DNA of 64,000 bases from Aquabacterium olei (GCF_003100395.1 NZ_CP029210.1:3472001-3536000), one strand, 5' to 3'; positions 26,551 through 37,637 are shown, numbered from the stretch's first letter. Notes: generated from the letters alone by a model not told the origin. A program made the numbers and translations.

Positions 26551-27429
26551 TCAACCCCAGTGGGCCGGGGCGTCCGTCGAGATCGCCTCGGTGCGGTGCC
26601 GCGGCATCTCGCACAGCCCCTGCCCATCGAGCAGGGCCTGCACGTGGATCACCGGCGGCTGCGATTGCACCGAGCCGAAGATGGTGGCGAACGAGACGTC
26701 GGCCGCATCGCGCCCGGTGCCGAAGCGCACGAAGCCCATCGGAATGGCCGTGCCCGAGGGGTCGAAGATGTACCAGCGCCCGCCGAGAAACACCTCGACA
26801 TAGGCGTGGAAGTCGGTGGGCCCCAGAGCCGGATCGGCCCCGAAATCGATGCCGGTGGCAAAGCGCGCCGGGATGTTGAGCGCCCGGCACAGCGCGATCA
26901 TCAGGTGCGCGAAATCGCGGCACACCCCGCGGCCTTCGGTGAGCGTGTCCATCGCCGAGGTGGCGCTGGTGGTGGTGTTGCCCTCGAAGCGCACATGCTG
27001 GCGCACCCAGTTCTGGATGGCCACCACACGGGCATGGCCCTGAGGCAGGTGCCCGAACTCGCGCATCACCAGCGCGCCCATCAGGTCGGACTGGCAGTAG
27101 CGGCTGGGGTAGATGTAGCCCAGCGCCTCGGGCGGCAGGCGCGCCACCGGCGTCTCGGCAATCAGCTCGGGCGCGCACAGGTGGTGGTGCAGGTCGACCA
27201 CCGCACGGTAGCCCACCTTCAGCGGCCCGGCCGCGGCGCTCAGCCGCAGGTAGCGGTTGTGGCTGACCGGATCGGTGAAGATCTGCGGCAGCAGCGGCTG
27301 GCTGATGTCGAGCTGCTCGCTGCGAATCACCTGGCAGCGGGTGTGCGCGCCATGGATGTTGAAGATGAAGTCGGCCCCTGGCGGGGCGACCTCGTATTGC
27401 AGGTCAATGGACAGTTCGATGCGGACCAA
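26551..27429 (-). CDS. Transglutaminase-like domain protein
   Basis: A 292-residue protein with an N-terminal Bact_transglu_N-type beta domain and a C-terminal transglutaminase-like cysteine protease fold. The triad is visible: Cys in GRGVCRDFAHLM, His in DFHAYVEVF and Asp in IFDPSG. A TTG at 27429 is proposed as start because a GGAG site lies about six bases before it and the protein then begins at the conserved first strand; an in-frame ATG at 27477 would add 16 residues of no clear origin. Homologues are often found with proteasome-like or circularly permuted ATP-grasp genes, none of which is here. The substrate is unknown. Confidence 0.82.
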   Translation of the reverse strand: MVRIELSIDLQYEVAPPGADFIFNIHGAHTRCQVIRSEQLDISQPLLPQIFTDPVSHNRYLRLSAAAGPLKVGYRAVVDLHHHLCAPELIAETPVARLPPEALGYIYPSRYCQSDLMGALVMREFGHLPQGHARVVAIQNWVRQHVRFEGNTTTSATSAMDTLTEGRGVCRDFAHLMIALCRALNIPARFATGIDFGADPALGPTDFHAYVEVFLGGRWYIFDPSGTAIPMGFVRFGTGRDAADVSFATIFGSVQSQPPVIHVQALLDGQGLCEMPRHRTEAISTDAPAHWG

Positions 27430-27518
27430 GGGAATCTCCAGGGCCACACAGGGACGCGACCAACTTTCTGATCCCATTGTGGCGCTTCACGGCCGCCAAC
27501 GGGCCCATCACCCGCCTG

Positions 27519-27800
27519 TCAGTCGGAGATCTCGACGCCGGGCATGAAGGCGACGCGGCCCTTGATCTCCTGCGCGGCTTCAGTCGGCTCGGGGTAGAAC
27601 CACACCGCATCCGGCTTCATCTCGCCGTTGGCGAACAGGCTCAGCCACTGCGCCTGCCCTTTCCACACGCAGCTGCTGCGGTGGTTGCTGAAGGTGACGT
27701 AGGCCTCGTTCAGGGCCTCGCGCGGGAAGTAGTGGTTGCCTTCGATCGTGACGATGTCGTCGCTTTCGGCGATGACGCCGCCGTTCCAGATTGCTTTCAT
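27519..27800 (-). CDS. DUF427 family protein
   Basis: A 93-residue protein of the DUF427 (nucleotidyltransferase-like beta barrel) family. The conserved features are the opening MKAIWNGGVIAESDD, the YFPREALN segment and the TFCxxKG-like core SSCVWKGQAQWLSL, ending with KGRVAFMPG. Members bind small ligands but have no agreed function. It lies between the transglutaminase-like gene and a cupin gene on the same strand. Confidence 0.85.
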   Translation of the reverse strand: MKAIWNGGVIAESDDIVTIEGNHYFPREALNEAYVTFSNHRSSCVWKGQAQWLSLFANGEMKPDAVWFYPEPTEAAQEIKGRVAFMPGVEISD

Positions 27801-27839
27801 GCGGGCCTTTGCGGAAGGGAGGCTGAGAAAAGGACGATG

Positions 27840-28121
27840 CTACGCCGGATGACGCCGCGCGACCCAGTAGGTGGCGCCGGCTGCGCCGTAGCGCTCGGCA
27901 TGCGGCACCCCAGCGTTCAGCGCGAAGGTGTCACCCGGCTGCAGGTGCCGGGTGGTGTCGCCCACCGTGAGCCACATCTCGCCGGCGGACACCACGGCCT
28001 CCAGCCCGAAGTCATGCACGTGGGTGTCCAGCTCGGCCCCCGCCGGCCAGTCCCGTGAAATGACCTCGTCAAAACCGCGGGCCAGCATGTCGGCCTTGTA
28101 GCTGTCGTATGTGTGGTTCAT
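27840..28121 (-). CDS. Small cupin-domain protein
   Basis: A 93-residue single-domain cupin. Metal-site residues are suggested by LDTHVHDFGLEAVVSAGEMW (His-x-His and Glu) and by PGDTFALNAGVPHAERYG with a later His. The start at 28121 gives a compact cupin; a longer frame to 28238 overlaps the promoter region of terC and lacks sense. It could be a metal-dependent enzyme or ligand sensor. No function can be given. It is 38 bases downstream of nothing else on its strand and precedes the DUF427 gene. Confidence 0.8.
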   Translation of the reverse strand: MNHTYDSYKADMLARGFDEVISRDWPAGAELDTHVHDFGLEAVVSAGEMWLTVGDTTRHLQPGDTFALNAGVPHAERYGAAGATYWVARRHPA

Positions 28122-28309
28122 GATCTTCGTCAGGCATCGCCCGTCCCGATGGTCGCACAGCCCCGCGTCGAATGGCCACGGCCCTCGCGAACATGTCGGC
28201 TTTTTCGAAGTTTCTTCCGCAGAATATCGATTTCTCATTCATCCCGATGGCGGCTATCCTCTGCGGCTTTTGCGCAGGCATGTCGCCCTCGCTGCTCACA
28301 TCAGAACCC

Positions 28310-29068
<759 letters not shown>

Positions 29069-29077
29069 TCCGGAAGT

Positions 29078-29098
29078 CCGCCCGCGTCTGGCGGGCGG
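29078..29098. terminator. Hairpin between convergent genes, possible bidirectional terminator
   Basis: Eight-base perfect arms CCGCCCGC and GCGGGCGG enclose a five-base loop, ten bases after the terC stop and 12 bases before the stop of the small convergent gene. No T run follows on either strand, so it is a weaker case than a standard intrinsic terminator. Confidence 0.5.
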
Positions 29099-29110
29099 CC
29101 GGCAGGGCGC

Positions 29111-29299
29111 TCAGTTGGGCAGCCCGCCTTCGGTGTCCACGTCCATCAGCAGGCTCGCCATTTCCAGGGCGCGCCACAGATGCGCGGGCATGGTCATGAT
29201 CCGCTCGGGGGTGCGAGCGCCCCGCACCCAGCAGCGGATTTCGGTGTGCTGATCCGGTGTCAGCAGGTTCAGGGCCAGCATTTCGTCGAGCAGCATCAT
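29111..29299 (-). CDS. Small conserved-looking protein of unknown function (62 residues)
   Basis: A 62-residue acidic protein beginning MMLLDEMLALNLLTPDQHTE. A strong AGGAGG ribosome site lies five bases before the ATG at 29299, which supports translation. The predicted structure is mostly helical with no membrane segment; it contains one cysteine (RCWVRG). I do not recognise the family. It lies between terC (convergent) and a flavoprotein gene (same strand, about 100 bases upstream). Confidence 0.6.
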   Translation of the reverse strand: MMLLDEMLALNLLTPDQHTEIRCWVRGARTPERIMTMPAHLWRALEMASLLMDVDTEGGLPN

Positions 29300-29400
29300 G
29301 ACGGCCTCCTGTCGTGGGTTGCCCTCAATATCGCATGGCCGCGTGCGCCGTGGTGTGCGATCTGACCCACGCTTCGGGGTCATCTGCCCCGAACAGGGGG

Positions 29401-30711
29401 TCAGGTCTGCGATGTGGCCCTGGCGGCAGCCAACCACGCGAGCACGCCCTGCCCGGCCAGGCGGCCGCTCGCCATGCTGGCGGTGAGCAGATAGCCCCCG
29501 GTCGGGGCCTCCCAGTCGATCATTTCGCCCGCGCAGAACACACCGGGCTGCGCGCGCAGCATCAGGTGGTCGTCCAGCGCTTCGAACGGCACGCCGCCGG
29601 CGGTGCTGATGGCCTCGTCGATCGGGCGCGGCGACCGCAGGGTGAGCGGCAGCGCCTTCAGCGCACCAGCCAGGCGGATGGGGTCGGCCAGCTCCTCCGG
29701 GCTCAGCACCTCGTGCAGCAAGGCCAGTTTCAGGCCCGCAATCCCCAGCCGGCTCTTGAGGTGGGTGGCCAGGCTGCGCGGGCCGCGCGGGCGGCGCACC
29801 TCGGCCAGCACCTGCGCCGCGTCGTGGTCGGGCAGCAGGTCGAGCGTGAACACCGCCTGCCCCTGGGCGGTGATCTGGTCGCGCAAGCGCGCCGAGAAGG
29901 CATACACCAGGCTGCCCTCGATGCCGGTGTCGGTCAGCACAAACTCGCCCTGCTGGCGGTGAACCTGGCCTTCGGCGTCCGTCACGCTGGCCACCACCGG
30001 CTTGACGGGCTGGCCGGCAAAGCGCTGGCGCAGGTAGTCACTCCAGCCGGTGCGGCCCTCGGCCGTGGGCGCCACGTCGAAGCCGCAGTTGGCCGGCTGC
30101 AGGGGCGCCACCGCCACGCCGCGCTCGGCCAGCCACGGCACCCAGGCGCCGTCCGAACCCAGCCGCGCCCAACTGGCCCCGCCCAGCGCCAGCACGGTGG
30201 CATCGGGCGTGGCGGTCACCTCGCCTTCGGGCGTGGTGAAGTGCAGCGCGCCCGACGCGAGCCAGCCCTGCCAGCGGTGGCGGGTGTGCACCCGCACGCC
30301 CGCCGCGCGCAGGCGGTGCAACCAGGCCCGCAACAACGGAGCGGCCTTCATGTCGGTCGGGAACACCCGTCCGGACGAGCCCACAAAGGTCTCGACGCCC
30401 AGCCCGGCGGCCCATGCGCGCAACGCAGGCGCATCGAAAGCATTCAGCCAGGGGCGCACCGCCTCGGCCCGGGCCGCGTAGCGACCGACAAAAGGCTCGA
30501 TGGGCTCCGAGTGCGTGAGGTTCAGCCCCCCGCGCCCAGCCAGCAGGAATTTGCGCCCCACCGACGGCATGGCGTCGTACACGTCGACCGATGCGCCGCC
30601 GGCCACGAGCACCTCGGCGGCCATCAGGCCGGCCGGGCCGCCGCCGATCACGGCCACGCGCGTCCCGGTCGAGGGCGCAGAAGCGGGCGGAGTCGGCATG
30701 GGATCAGGCAT
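29401..30711 (-). CDS. BaiN/HI0933-type NAD(P)/FAD-dependent flavoprotein
   Basis: A 436-residue flavoprotein of the HI0933/BaiN family, in the TIGR03862-like subgroup. The FAD-binding [17 protein letters not shown] lies near residue 18, followed by [19 protein letters not shown]. The central [15 protein letters not shown] and the C-terminal [20 protein letters not shown] complete the FAD site. Family members include a 7-alpha-dehydroxylation reductase of gut bacteria, but most have no known substrate. Start choice is uncertain between 30711 and 30699; neither has a strong ribosome site. Confidence 0.8.
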   Translation of the reverse strand: MPDPMPTPPASAPSTGTRVAVIGGGPAGLMAAEVLVAGGASVDVYDAMPSVGRKFLLAGRGGLNLTHSEPIEPFVGRYAARAEAVRPWLNAFDAPALRAWAAGLGVETFVGSSGRVFPTDMKAAPLLRAWLHRLRAAGVRVHTRHRWQGWLASGALHFTTPEGEVTATPDATVLALGGASWARLGSDGAWVPWLAERGVAVAPLQPANCGFDVAPTAEGRTGWSDYLRQRFAGQPVKPVVASVTDAEGQVHRQQGEFVLTDTGIEGSLVYAFSARLRDQITAQGQAVFTLDLLPDHDAAQVLAEVRRPRGPRSLATHLKSRLGIAGLKLALLHEVLSPEELADPIRLAGALKALPLTLRSPRPIDEAISTAGGVPFEALDDHLMLRAQPGVFCAGEMIDWEAPTGGYLLTASMASGRLAGQGVLAWLAAARATSQT

Positions 30712-30936
30712 CGGGCGGGCTTTCAGGGTGGGCAACGGCGGGTGGCGATGGTAGTCGGATTTTCCACTGTGCCCTCGGCAGAGGGCCGGCTCGCTCAGCG
30801 AGATCCGCAACACGTGACCGCTTCACGTTTTGCGACATCAAGCCGCACCCTGGCCTGCCGACAACACGGCAACGACCGGGCCCCGCCCCTCTCCCCTCTT
30901 CTGACCGACGGCGGCCGCGGCACCAAGGAACTCCTC

Positions 30937-32487
30937 ATGACACTGGACCATCTGTCCATCGGGCAACGCATGACCCTCGGGTTCGGCGTCCTGATGGCCT
31001 TCCTGCTCGGCACCGTCGGCCTCTCGATGTGGCAGCAGACGCGCCTGGCCGAGCTGACCACCATCCAGTACGAGCGCCCTTTCACCGTGGCCAATGCCGT
31101 CGCGCATGCCGAAGCCAACATCGCCCGCATCAACCGGGCCTTGCGCGATGTGGTGCTGGCCGAGACCCCTCAGGCCGTGAACGAGCGCGCGGCCGAGATG
31201 CAGCGCCTCGAGCAGAAGGTCCGCGAGGACCTGGCCCTCGCGCGCACCCGCATCCCGGCCATGCAGGCCGAGGTGGACGTGCTGCTGGGCAAGCTCGACA
31301 CCTGGCGCCCGCTGCGCGACCAGGTCGTGCAACTCAAGCGCGATGGCGAGTACCAGGACGCACTGGCGGTGGCGCAGGGCCCGGCCGCAAAGGTGGCCGC
31401 CGAGATGACCACGGTGCGCGAGGCGTTGTCGGCGCACGCGCAGGCCGAAGCCGAGCACTTTCTCGAAGAGGCCCACCGCACCCGGCGCAACAGCCTCATG
31501 TGGACCGTGGGCCTCGGGCTGGCGGCCTGCCTGGTGGCGCTGGGCGTGGCCTGGCGCATCACCCGGTCCATCACGCGTCCGCTGCGCGAGGCGGTCGACG
31601 TGGCCCGCGCCGTGGCGGGCGGCGACCTGCAGGCCCGCATCCCGCCCGCCAGCCGCAGCGAGACCGGGCAGCTGATGCAGGCGCTGGCCGACATGCGTGC
31701 CAGCCTGGTGCAGTTAGTGGGACTGGTGCGGGACAGCGCCCAGAGCGTCGCCCTGGCCAGCGCCGAAATCGCCCGCGGCAACATGGACCTCAGCCAGCGC
31801 ACCGAACAGCAGGCGGCGGCGCTGCAGGAAACCGCCGCCTCGATGGAGCAGCTCGGATCGACCGTGCACCACACGGCCGACCACGCCCGCGAAGCCAACG
31901 ACATGGCGCAGGGCGCCTCCACCGTGGCCGGTCAGGGTGGCGCCGTGGTCGCTCAGGTGGTGGAAACCATGCAGGGCATCCACACCAGTTCGCGCCAGAT
32001 CGCCGACATCATCACCGTGATCGACGGCATCGCCTTCCAGACCAACATCCTGGCGCTCAATGCCGCCGTCGAGGCAGCCCGCGCAGGCGAACAGGGCCGT
32101 GGCTTTGCGGTGGTGGCCGGTGAAGTCCGCACGCTGGCGCAGCGTTCGGCCGAGGCCGCCCGCGAGATCAAGGCGCTGATCGGCACCAGCGTCGACCGCG
32201 TCGAACAGGGCGCAGGACTGGTCAATGAAGCCGGCCGAACGATGCAGGACATCGTGCAGGCCATCGAGCGCGTGAGCCGCATCGTGGGCGACATCAGTAC
32301 AGCCAGCAGCGAGCAGAGCTCGGGCGTCGGTCAGGCCAGCCAGGCCATCTCGCTGATGGACCAGGGCACGCAGCAGAATGCCGCGCTCGTCGAGCAGAGC
32401 GCCGCGGCCGCCGAGAGCCTGCGCCAGCAGGCCGAGCAACTCGTGGCGGCCGTCGCCGCCTTCCGCCTGCCGCACACGGCCCGCTGA
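30937..32487 (+). CDS. Methyl-accepting chemotaxis protein
   Basis: A 516-residue chemoreceptor. It has a first membrane helix at about residues 10-30, a periplasmic helical domain of about 150 residues rich in coiled coil (four-helix-bundle type), a second membrane helix near residues 190-210, a HAMP domain ([20 protein letters not shown]), and the signalling hairpin tip [36 protein letters not shown]. There is no CheR/CheB-binding pentapeptide at the C-terminus. It appears monocistronic. The ligand is unknown. Confidence 0.92.
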   Translation: MTLDHLSIGQRMTLGFGVLMAFLLGTVGLSMWQQTRLAELTTIQYERPFTVANAVAHAEANIARINRALRDVVLAETPQAVNERAAEMQRLEQKVREDLALARTRIPAMQAEVDVLLGKLDTWRPLRDQVVQLKRDGEYQDALAVAQGPAAKVAAEMTTVREALSAHAQAEAEHFLEEAHRTRRNSLMWTVGLGLAACLVALGVAWRITRSITRPLREAVDVARAVAGGDLQARIPPASRSETGQLMQALADMRASLVQLVGLVRDSAQSVALASAEIARGNMDLSQRTEQQAAALQETAASMEQLGSTVHHTADHAREANDMAQGASTVAGQGGAVVAQVVETMQGIHTSSRQIADIITVIDGIAFQTNILALNAAVEAARAGEQGRGFAVVAGEVRTLAQRSAEAAREIKALIGTSVDRVEQGAGLVNEAGRTMQDIVQAIERVSRIVGDISTASSEQSSGVGQASQAISLMDQGTQQNAALVEQSAAAAESLRQQAEQLVAAVAAFRLPHTAR

Positions 32488-32518
32488 AGGGGCGGTGCCA
32501 TCCGGCACAATCCCCCCC

Positions 32519-33985
32519 ATGATGGAGGCTTCCCCGCCCGATGCTGCCGAAGCCGGCAGCTTTGAAGGCTATTTCCGCGATCCGGGCCTGGCCGCCGAAC
32601 AGCCGCTGGCCTGGGCCCTGGGCCGTCGGCTCGACGCCCTTGACGCCCTGCGCGGCCTGTTCAACGGCCCGCAGGCCCTGGTACAGCTGCGCCTGTGGTG
32701 CTTTCTGGAGCTGGCCGGCCAGCCCCAGGCGCGCCTGAGCCGCGACGACCTCAACCGCCTGTTCCACACCCTGCGCCCCGAGGCACTCGACCTGGCCCTC
32801 AAGCGCCTGCGCGAGCTGAACCTGCTGGTGTGGGATGCCACCGCGCAGGACCACCACCTTTCGCCCCTGGCGCAGCAGGTGCACGCGCTGCTGGTGCCGC
32901 TGGGCACGCCGCCCGCCACCGACGGCAGTGAGGCCGACGAGGAAATGGGCGCGCTGCTGGCCCAGGTGGCCGGCGCGCAGCAGCTCGGCCTGGTCAACGC
33001 CAACCAGCTCAAGCACCTGCATGCGCAGCTGGCCCGCCTGCACGACGAGTTTGCCGAAGCCATAGCCAGCGGCTCGGAAGCCCGCCTGCGCCTGGCCCAG
33101 CCGCGCTTCGACCGTGCGCTGCAACTGGTCGACCGCGCCGGCCAGGCCCTGACGGCGCTGATCCGCGCCGACCACCTCGACCCGCGCCTGGAACGCGAGG
33201 CCCGCGCCATCGGCCAGGAGCAGGCCCGCCTGCTGGCCATGGCGAGCCAGTTCACCCGCGCCCTGCAGCAGGCCGACCGCCAGCGCGTGACGTTGGGCAG
33301 CACCGGCCTGACGACCTCGGACGTGCGCGCCTGGCTGCAAGGCCACCCCGCGCTGTACGGGTTGCTGGGCGATGCGCTGCACACGCCCGTGCGCCCGGTC
33401 ATGGTCAGCCAGCACGACCTGGTCGACGTGGCCGAAGGCGAATTCGAACGCGACCGGCCGAACGCGGGCGAGGCCGCCGGCCTGCCGCCGCCCGCCGAAG
33501 CCGCCACCGGCACGCTCGATGTGCTGGGCCTGCCCGCCGAACTCGGGGGGCTGATCGACCTGTTCGGGCGCTGGTCCGAGCTGGCGACCGAGGCCGCGGC
33601 CGCCCACGCGGCGTCCTGCGAGGACGAGGACCCTGAGGCGCCACCGCCCGGCACCCGCCCCCTGGCCGAGGCGGTGCTGGGCGGTCGCTTTGCGCAGGCC
33701 GCCTACCGCCTGCAACTGCTGCCGCTGCTGGGCGACGCCCAGGCGCAGACCCTGAAAGGCCTGACCGGCGACCTGGCGCGCAGCCCGTGGCGCTGGGCGC
33801 CCACGCCGCGGCATGTGGCCACCGACGACGAGGCCGTGGCGCTGATCAGCGAAGGCCACCTGCGGCCCGACGCGGCCCTGCTGGCCGCCTCACCGAGCAC
33901 GGCCGCACCCGGTGCGCCCGACGCCACCGCGCCCTCCCCTGCCGCCTCTGACGCCACGCCGTCCGAGGCCCCCACCGCATCCTGA
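32519..33985 (+). CDS. Kleisin-like subunit of an SMC condensin (MukF/MksF/JetA-type)
   Basis: A 488-residue protein with an N-terminal winged-helix-like region (ALVQLRLWCFLELAG to LLVWDATAQDHHLSPLAQQV, about residues 50-120), a long helical middle part (residues about 150-300), and a C-terminal helical region, ending in an Ala/Pro/Thr-rich tail. This layout and the first place in a kleisin-KITE-SMC gene trio indicate a MukF-, MksF- or JetA-like kleisin that bridges the ATPase heads. No named domain was recognised from sequence alone, so the call depends on its neighbours. The next gene starts eight bases after its stop. Confidence 0.65.
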   Translation: MMEASPPDAAEAGSFEGYFRDPGLAAEQPLAWALGRRLDALDALRGLFNGPQALVQLRLWCFLELAGQPQARLSRDDLNRLFHTLRPEALDLALKRLRELNLLVWDATAQDHHLSPLAQQVHALLVPLGTPPATDGSEADEEMGALLAQVAGAQQLGLVNANQLKHLHAQLARLHDEFAEAIASGSEARLRLAQPRFDRALQLVDRAGQALTALIRADHLDPRLEREARAIGQEQARLLAMASQFTRALQQADRQRVTLGSTGLTTSDVRAWLQGHPALYGLLGDALHTPVRPVMVSQHDLVDVAEGEFERDRPNAGEAAGLPPPAEAATGTLDVLGLPAELGGLIDLFGRWSELATEAAAAHAASCEDEDPEAPPPGTRPLAEAVLGGRFAQAAYRLQLLPLLGDAQAQTLKGLTGDLARSPWRWAPTPRHVATDDEAVALISEGHLRPDAALLAASPSTAAPGAPDATAPSPAASDATPSEAPTAS

Positions 33986-33993
33986 TCCACCCG

Positions 33994-34806
33994 ATGAGCA
34001 CTCTGGACGACGCGGCCCTGCTGGCCGCCGAACTGCTGGCCCGCCGCTGGCTGCCGCGCCAACACCCCAAGGTCAAGCGCGCGCTGATCGATGCCGACCT
34101 CTGGCAGGCCACACAGGAGCGCCTGGCCCAGGTGGGCCTGCGCCTGATCGACAACCTGTATGCCGACCACGTCAGCGTGGCGCTGCTGCGCCCGGCCGAA
34201 GCCAGCGTGTTCGGCGAAGCGGGCCTCAACAGCCACAACAACATCGACCTGCCGCGCGACGCGGTGTCGCTGCTGGTGGTGCTTTGGGCGCTGATCGTGC
34301 TGCCCAAGCGTGAACGCCAGCAGGCCCGCGCCGCGAGCGCCGACGGCGAGCAGCAGAACGACATGTTCGGCAAGGAACGCCCGCTGCCCACCGCCGCCAG
34401 CGTCAGCCCGCTCGTGTCCTACCGCGCGCTGCTGGCCGACTTCGGCGTGCAACTGGGCAAGAAGACGCGCATGGACGCCAACCTCAAGCGCCTGGAGAAC
34501 CACGGCTTCATCACGCGCAAGGGCGAAGACATCGCCGAGGGCCCGCTTCTGGACCTGCTGCTGGACTACGACGCGCTGGCGCCGCGCATCCTGCAGGGTG
34601 CGCTGGGCGATGTGCTGGCCCAGGCCAAGCAGCTGGCCGGCGCGCTGCCCCTGGCGCTCACGCAGCCGCCGCTGGAAGAGATCCCTGACGAGGACGAGCT
34701 GGCCGAGGACGCGCTGCTGGCCGCCGACGCCCCGGCGGCCATCGATGCCGCCCCGACAACAGGCTCATCCGATGAGCCTTCCGCCACCCCTGACACCCCG
34801 GCCTGA
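33994..34806 (+). CDS. KITE-like subunit of an SMC condensin (MukE/MksE/JetB-type)
   Basis: A 270-residue protein with tandem winged-helix character, resembling DUF4194/MksE proteins. Informative segments are LRLIDNLYADHVSVALLRPA, AVSLLVVLWALIVLPKRER and SYRALLADFGVQLGKKTRMDANLKRLENHGFITR read as separate stretches. The last 50 residues are acidic and low-complexity. It lies between the kleisin-like and SMC-like genes, with eight and five bases to each, strong evidence for one complex. It would bind the kleisin and modulate DNA loading of the ATPase. Confidence 0.68.
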   Translation: MSTLDDAALLAAELLARRWLPRQHPKVKRALIDADLWQATQERLAQVGLRLIDNLYADHVSVALLRPAEASVFGEAGLNSHNNIDLPRDAVSLLVVLWALIVLPKRERQQARAASADGEQQNDMFGKERPLPTAASVSPLVSYRALLADFGVQLGKKTRMDANLKRLENHGFITRKGEDIAEGPLLDLLLDYDALAPRILQGALGDVLAQAKQLAGALPLALTQPPLEEIPDEDELAEDALLAADAPAAIDAAPTTGSSDEPSATPDTPA

Positions 34807-34811
34807 TCGCG

Positions 34812-37637
34812 ATGTTTCACCTGCAAAGCCTTGAACTGCTGCACTGGGACTACTGCCAGCGCCTGACCCTGCCGCTCGACGGCGCCATCATCACCGTGGC
34901 CGGGCCCAACGGCTCGGGCAAGACCACGCTGCTCGATGCCATGCGCACGCTGCTGGGCCTGGATTGCTCGGGCGGCCGCAACTACAAGACCTACGCCCGC
35001 CACGCCAACGCCGACAGCGCCTGGCTGCGCGCCACGGTCGACAACCGCCCGCGCAACCGCCAGTCGAGCAACCGGCCGTTTGCGCGCTGCCTGCTCTACA
35101 GCGATGTCGTCACGCTGGTGTGCCGCATCGACCGCAACGGCGGTGACTGGACGCGCCGCTACCTGATGGTCGAAGGCGACGTCAGCATCGAGCAACTGAT
35201 CGAGCGCGGCAGCTCCGGCGACCGCGACTGGCTGGGCATCGACAACTGGCGCAAGCGCCTCGAAGGCGCAGGCCTGTCGCGCGCCATCGCCAAGGTGCTG
35301 GCGCTCGAACAGGGCCAGACCGACCGCCTGTGCGAATACAGCCCGCGTGAACTGCTGCGTCTGGTCTTCGACGTGTTCGGCGACCAGGAGGTGCTGGACC
35401 GCTACGACGAAGCCCGCAACCACCAGAAGCAGCTGCTGCAGGAAGTGGAAGCGGCCGAGCGCGAGCTCTCGCACGGCAAGGCCCAGCGCGCCGAGCTCGA
35501 ATCGCGCGTGAACCTGTTCCGCCAGTACGAGCTGAAGTGCCACGAGCGTGAAACGCTGGCCACCGAGGTGGTGCCCGTGCTCAGCAGCCACGAAACGCGC
35601 AAGAGCCTGGCCACCAAGCTGCGCGACCTGCACCGCCAGCGCCTGCAGTCCAGCGCCGACCGCCGCGCCCACGGGCAGGTCAAGGCCGAACTGCTGCAGC
35701 GCCTGCAGGACCAGACCGACGCCGCCGCACGCGTCGAGGCCATCGAAGCCCAGGTGCGCACCGCCCGCCGCCTGCAGGAAGAAGCCCGCGATGCCGAGCG
35801 CCCGACCGAGGCCCTGGTCAAGCGCGCCGACGAACTGGCCGGCCTGGCCGTGGTCGAGGGCGATGCCGACAAGCTCACGCTGCGCATCGCCGAACTGAGC
35901 GAGCACAAGCAGAAGCTCTCGGCGCAATGGCAGCGCCTGAAGGACCAGCGCGACGACGCCCAGCGCGCGTACGACGCCCTCAAGGGCCAGCGCCAGGCCC
36001 CGCCGCCACCCGACGTCAGCCGCTTCACGCGCACGCTGACCGAGGCCGGCATCGCGCACCACCTGATCGCCGACATCATCGAAATCACCGATGAGAAGTG
36101 GCGCGCCGCGGCCGAAGGCGTGCTGCGCGGCAGCCGCTGGGTGGTGGTGCTGGCCAACCCACGACAAGAGGCTCAGGCCATGAGCCTGGCCGAAAAAGAG
36201 CGCTACCGCCACTACATCGTGGCCGATGCCGAAGACGCGCCCGCCAAGCCCGATGCCGACAGCCTGCTGGCCGTGCTGAAGTTCAGCGCGCCGGCCCCGC
36301 GCTGGTTGCTGCGCCAGCTGGAGAACATCCAGCGTGTGGCCAGCACCGAAGCGGGCGTCAAGCTCAAGGGCGAGTGGATCACGCCGGAGGCCTACCACCG
36401 CGATGGCCGCGGCGGCCGCTCGGTCTGGGTCGACCCGGGCCAGCACCAGTTCGGCGCCTCGGCCGTGGCCGCACGCCGCGCGTCGATCGAGGCGCGTCTG
36501 GCTCAGCTCGATGAAGACATGACCCGCGTGGTGCGCGACCAGGCCTTCTTCGACCGGCAGCTGCAGGATGCCCGCAAGGCCACGCAGGGCTTCACCGCCG
36601 CGGCCGAGCTGGCCGAGCGCGAAGCCGAGTTCAGCGAAGCGCGCCGCCAGCTGCCCATGCTCAAGCAGGCCCGCCAGGAAGCCGGCGAGCGCTGGCAGCA
36701 GGCCGAGGCCCAGCTCAAGCGCGCCGTGGTCGAGCAGACCAACGCGCAGCACGCCTACCGTCAGGCCCAGGAGCGCCTCGCCCACATCGAGCAGCGCAGC
36801 GCCCAGCACGAGCGCGAATGGCAGGTCCGCTTCGACGACGTCATGGCCCAGGCCGTGATGGCGCGCGAGGTCAAGCTCTCGCTGCCCGCCGCATGGCGCC
36901 GCCCCGCCCGCATCGCCGACATGCAGGCCCACTACGGCAACGCCACCCAGGCCCGCCTGCGTGCCGAGGCCGTTGAGCGCGAACTGAACGAAGGCCAGTG
37001 GGAGACCGATGGCACCGTGATCGAACAGCTCACGCTGATGAACGCCAACGTGCTGCGCCAGGAAGACGAGCTGGGCCAGCGCAAGGCCAGCAACGTGGCC
37101 GCCGGCATCGCGGTCGACAACGCCCGCGCGCGCTACACCGACGTGCTCAAGGCCACGGTGCGCCGCTACCGCAAGAACATCATCGAACTGGGCCAGCTGG
37201 CCGGCGTGGAAGTCAACGCCGAACTGCCCCACCTGGATGGCGACGACAGCGTGCTGCGCCAGGCCGAACTGCGCGTGCACTTCAACTTCGACGGCAAGGG
37301 CGCCATCGGCCTGAACGACGGCGAGGCCTCGGGCGGGCAGCAGGTCATCAAGTCGCTCATCCTGCTGGTCGGCCTGATGAAGGACGACGAGACCCCGGGC
37401 GGCTTCGTCTTCATCGACGAACCCTTTGCCCACCTCGACGTGCGCAACATCCAGCTGGTCGGCCACTTCCTGCGCAGCACACGCGCCCAGTACGTGCTGA
37501 CCACGCCGATCACGCACAACGTCGAGGTGTTCGAGCCCGCCGACATCACGCTGGTGACGGCCAAGAAGCCCAAGGGCGCACGCTGGGCGCCGCCGATCGG
37601 CGTGCTGCAGCGGCGCATTCCGGCCGACGTGTACTGA
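34812..37637 (+). CDS. SMC-like ATPase of a MukB/MksB/JetC-type condensin
   Basis: A 941-residue SMC-like ATPase. Walker A GPNGSGKT is at residues 31-38. Two long coiled-coil regions (about 200-390 and 540-770) flank a hinge-like globular part with ITDEKWRAAAEGVLRGSRW. The C-terminal head has the signature GEASGGQQ (837-844) and Walker B FVFIDEPFAHLD (865-876) with Asp869 and Glu870 intact, so it should hydrolyse ATP. It is short compared with MukB or canonical SMC, as MksB and JetC often are. A good terminator follows, and no nuclease (MksG/JetD) gene is adjacent. Confidence 0.8.
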   Translation: MFHLQSLELLHWDYCQRLTLPLDGAIITVAGPNGSGKTTLLDAMRTLLGLDCSGGRNYKTYARHANADSAWLRATVDNRPRNRQSSNRPFARCLLYSDVVTLVCRIDRNGGDWTRRYLMVEGDVSIEQLIERGSSGDRDWLGIDNWRKRLEGAGLSRAIAKVLALEQGQTDRLCEYSPRELLRLVFDVFGDQEVLDRYDEARNHQKQLLQEVEAAERELSHGKAQRAELESRVNLFRQYELKCHERETLATEVVPVLSSHETRKSLATKLRDLHRQRLQSSADRRAHGQVKAELLQRLQDQTDAAARVEAIEAQVRTARRLQEEARDAERPTEALVKRADELAGLAVVEGDADKLTLRIAELSEHKQKLSAQWQRLKDQRDDAQRAYDALKGQRQAPPPPDVSRFTRTLTEAGIAHHLIADIIEITDEKWRAAAEGVLRGSRWVVVLANPRQEAQAMSLAEKERYRHYIVADAEDAPAKPDADSLLAVLKFSAPAPRWLLRQLENIQRVASTEAGVKLKGEWITPEAYHRDGRGGRSVWVDPGQHQFGASAVAARRASIEARLAQLDEDMTRVVRDQAFFDRQLQDARKATQGFTAAAELAEREAEFSEARRQLPMLKQARQEAGERWQQAEAQLKRAVVEQTNAQHAYRQAQERLAHIEQRSAQHEREWQVRFDDVMAQAVMAREVKLSLPAAWRRPARIADMQAHYGNATQARLRAEAVERELNEGQWETDGTVIEQLTLMNANVLRQEDELGQRKASNVAAGIAVDNARARYTDVLKATVRRYRKNIIELGQLAGVEVNAELPHLDGDDSVLRQAELRVHFNFDGKGAIGLNDGEASGGQQVIKSLILLVGLMKDDETPGGFVFIDEPFAHLDVRNIQLVGHFLRSTRAQYVLTTPITHNVEVFEPADITLVTAKKPKGARWAPPIGVLQRRIPADVY

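Noticed and set aside
28122..28309. Possible manganese yybP-ykoY riboswitch upstream of terC
   Set aside because: TerC genes often have this riboswitch, but the conserved GGGGAGTA-like and GCCGACGG-like elements were not found in the leader.
32519..37637. A full Wadjet (JetABCD) plasmid-defence system
   Set aside because: No JetD/MksG-like Toprim nuclease gene lies within or next to the operon; upstream is a chemoreceptor and downstream an esterase after a strong terminator.
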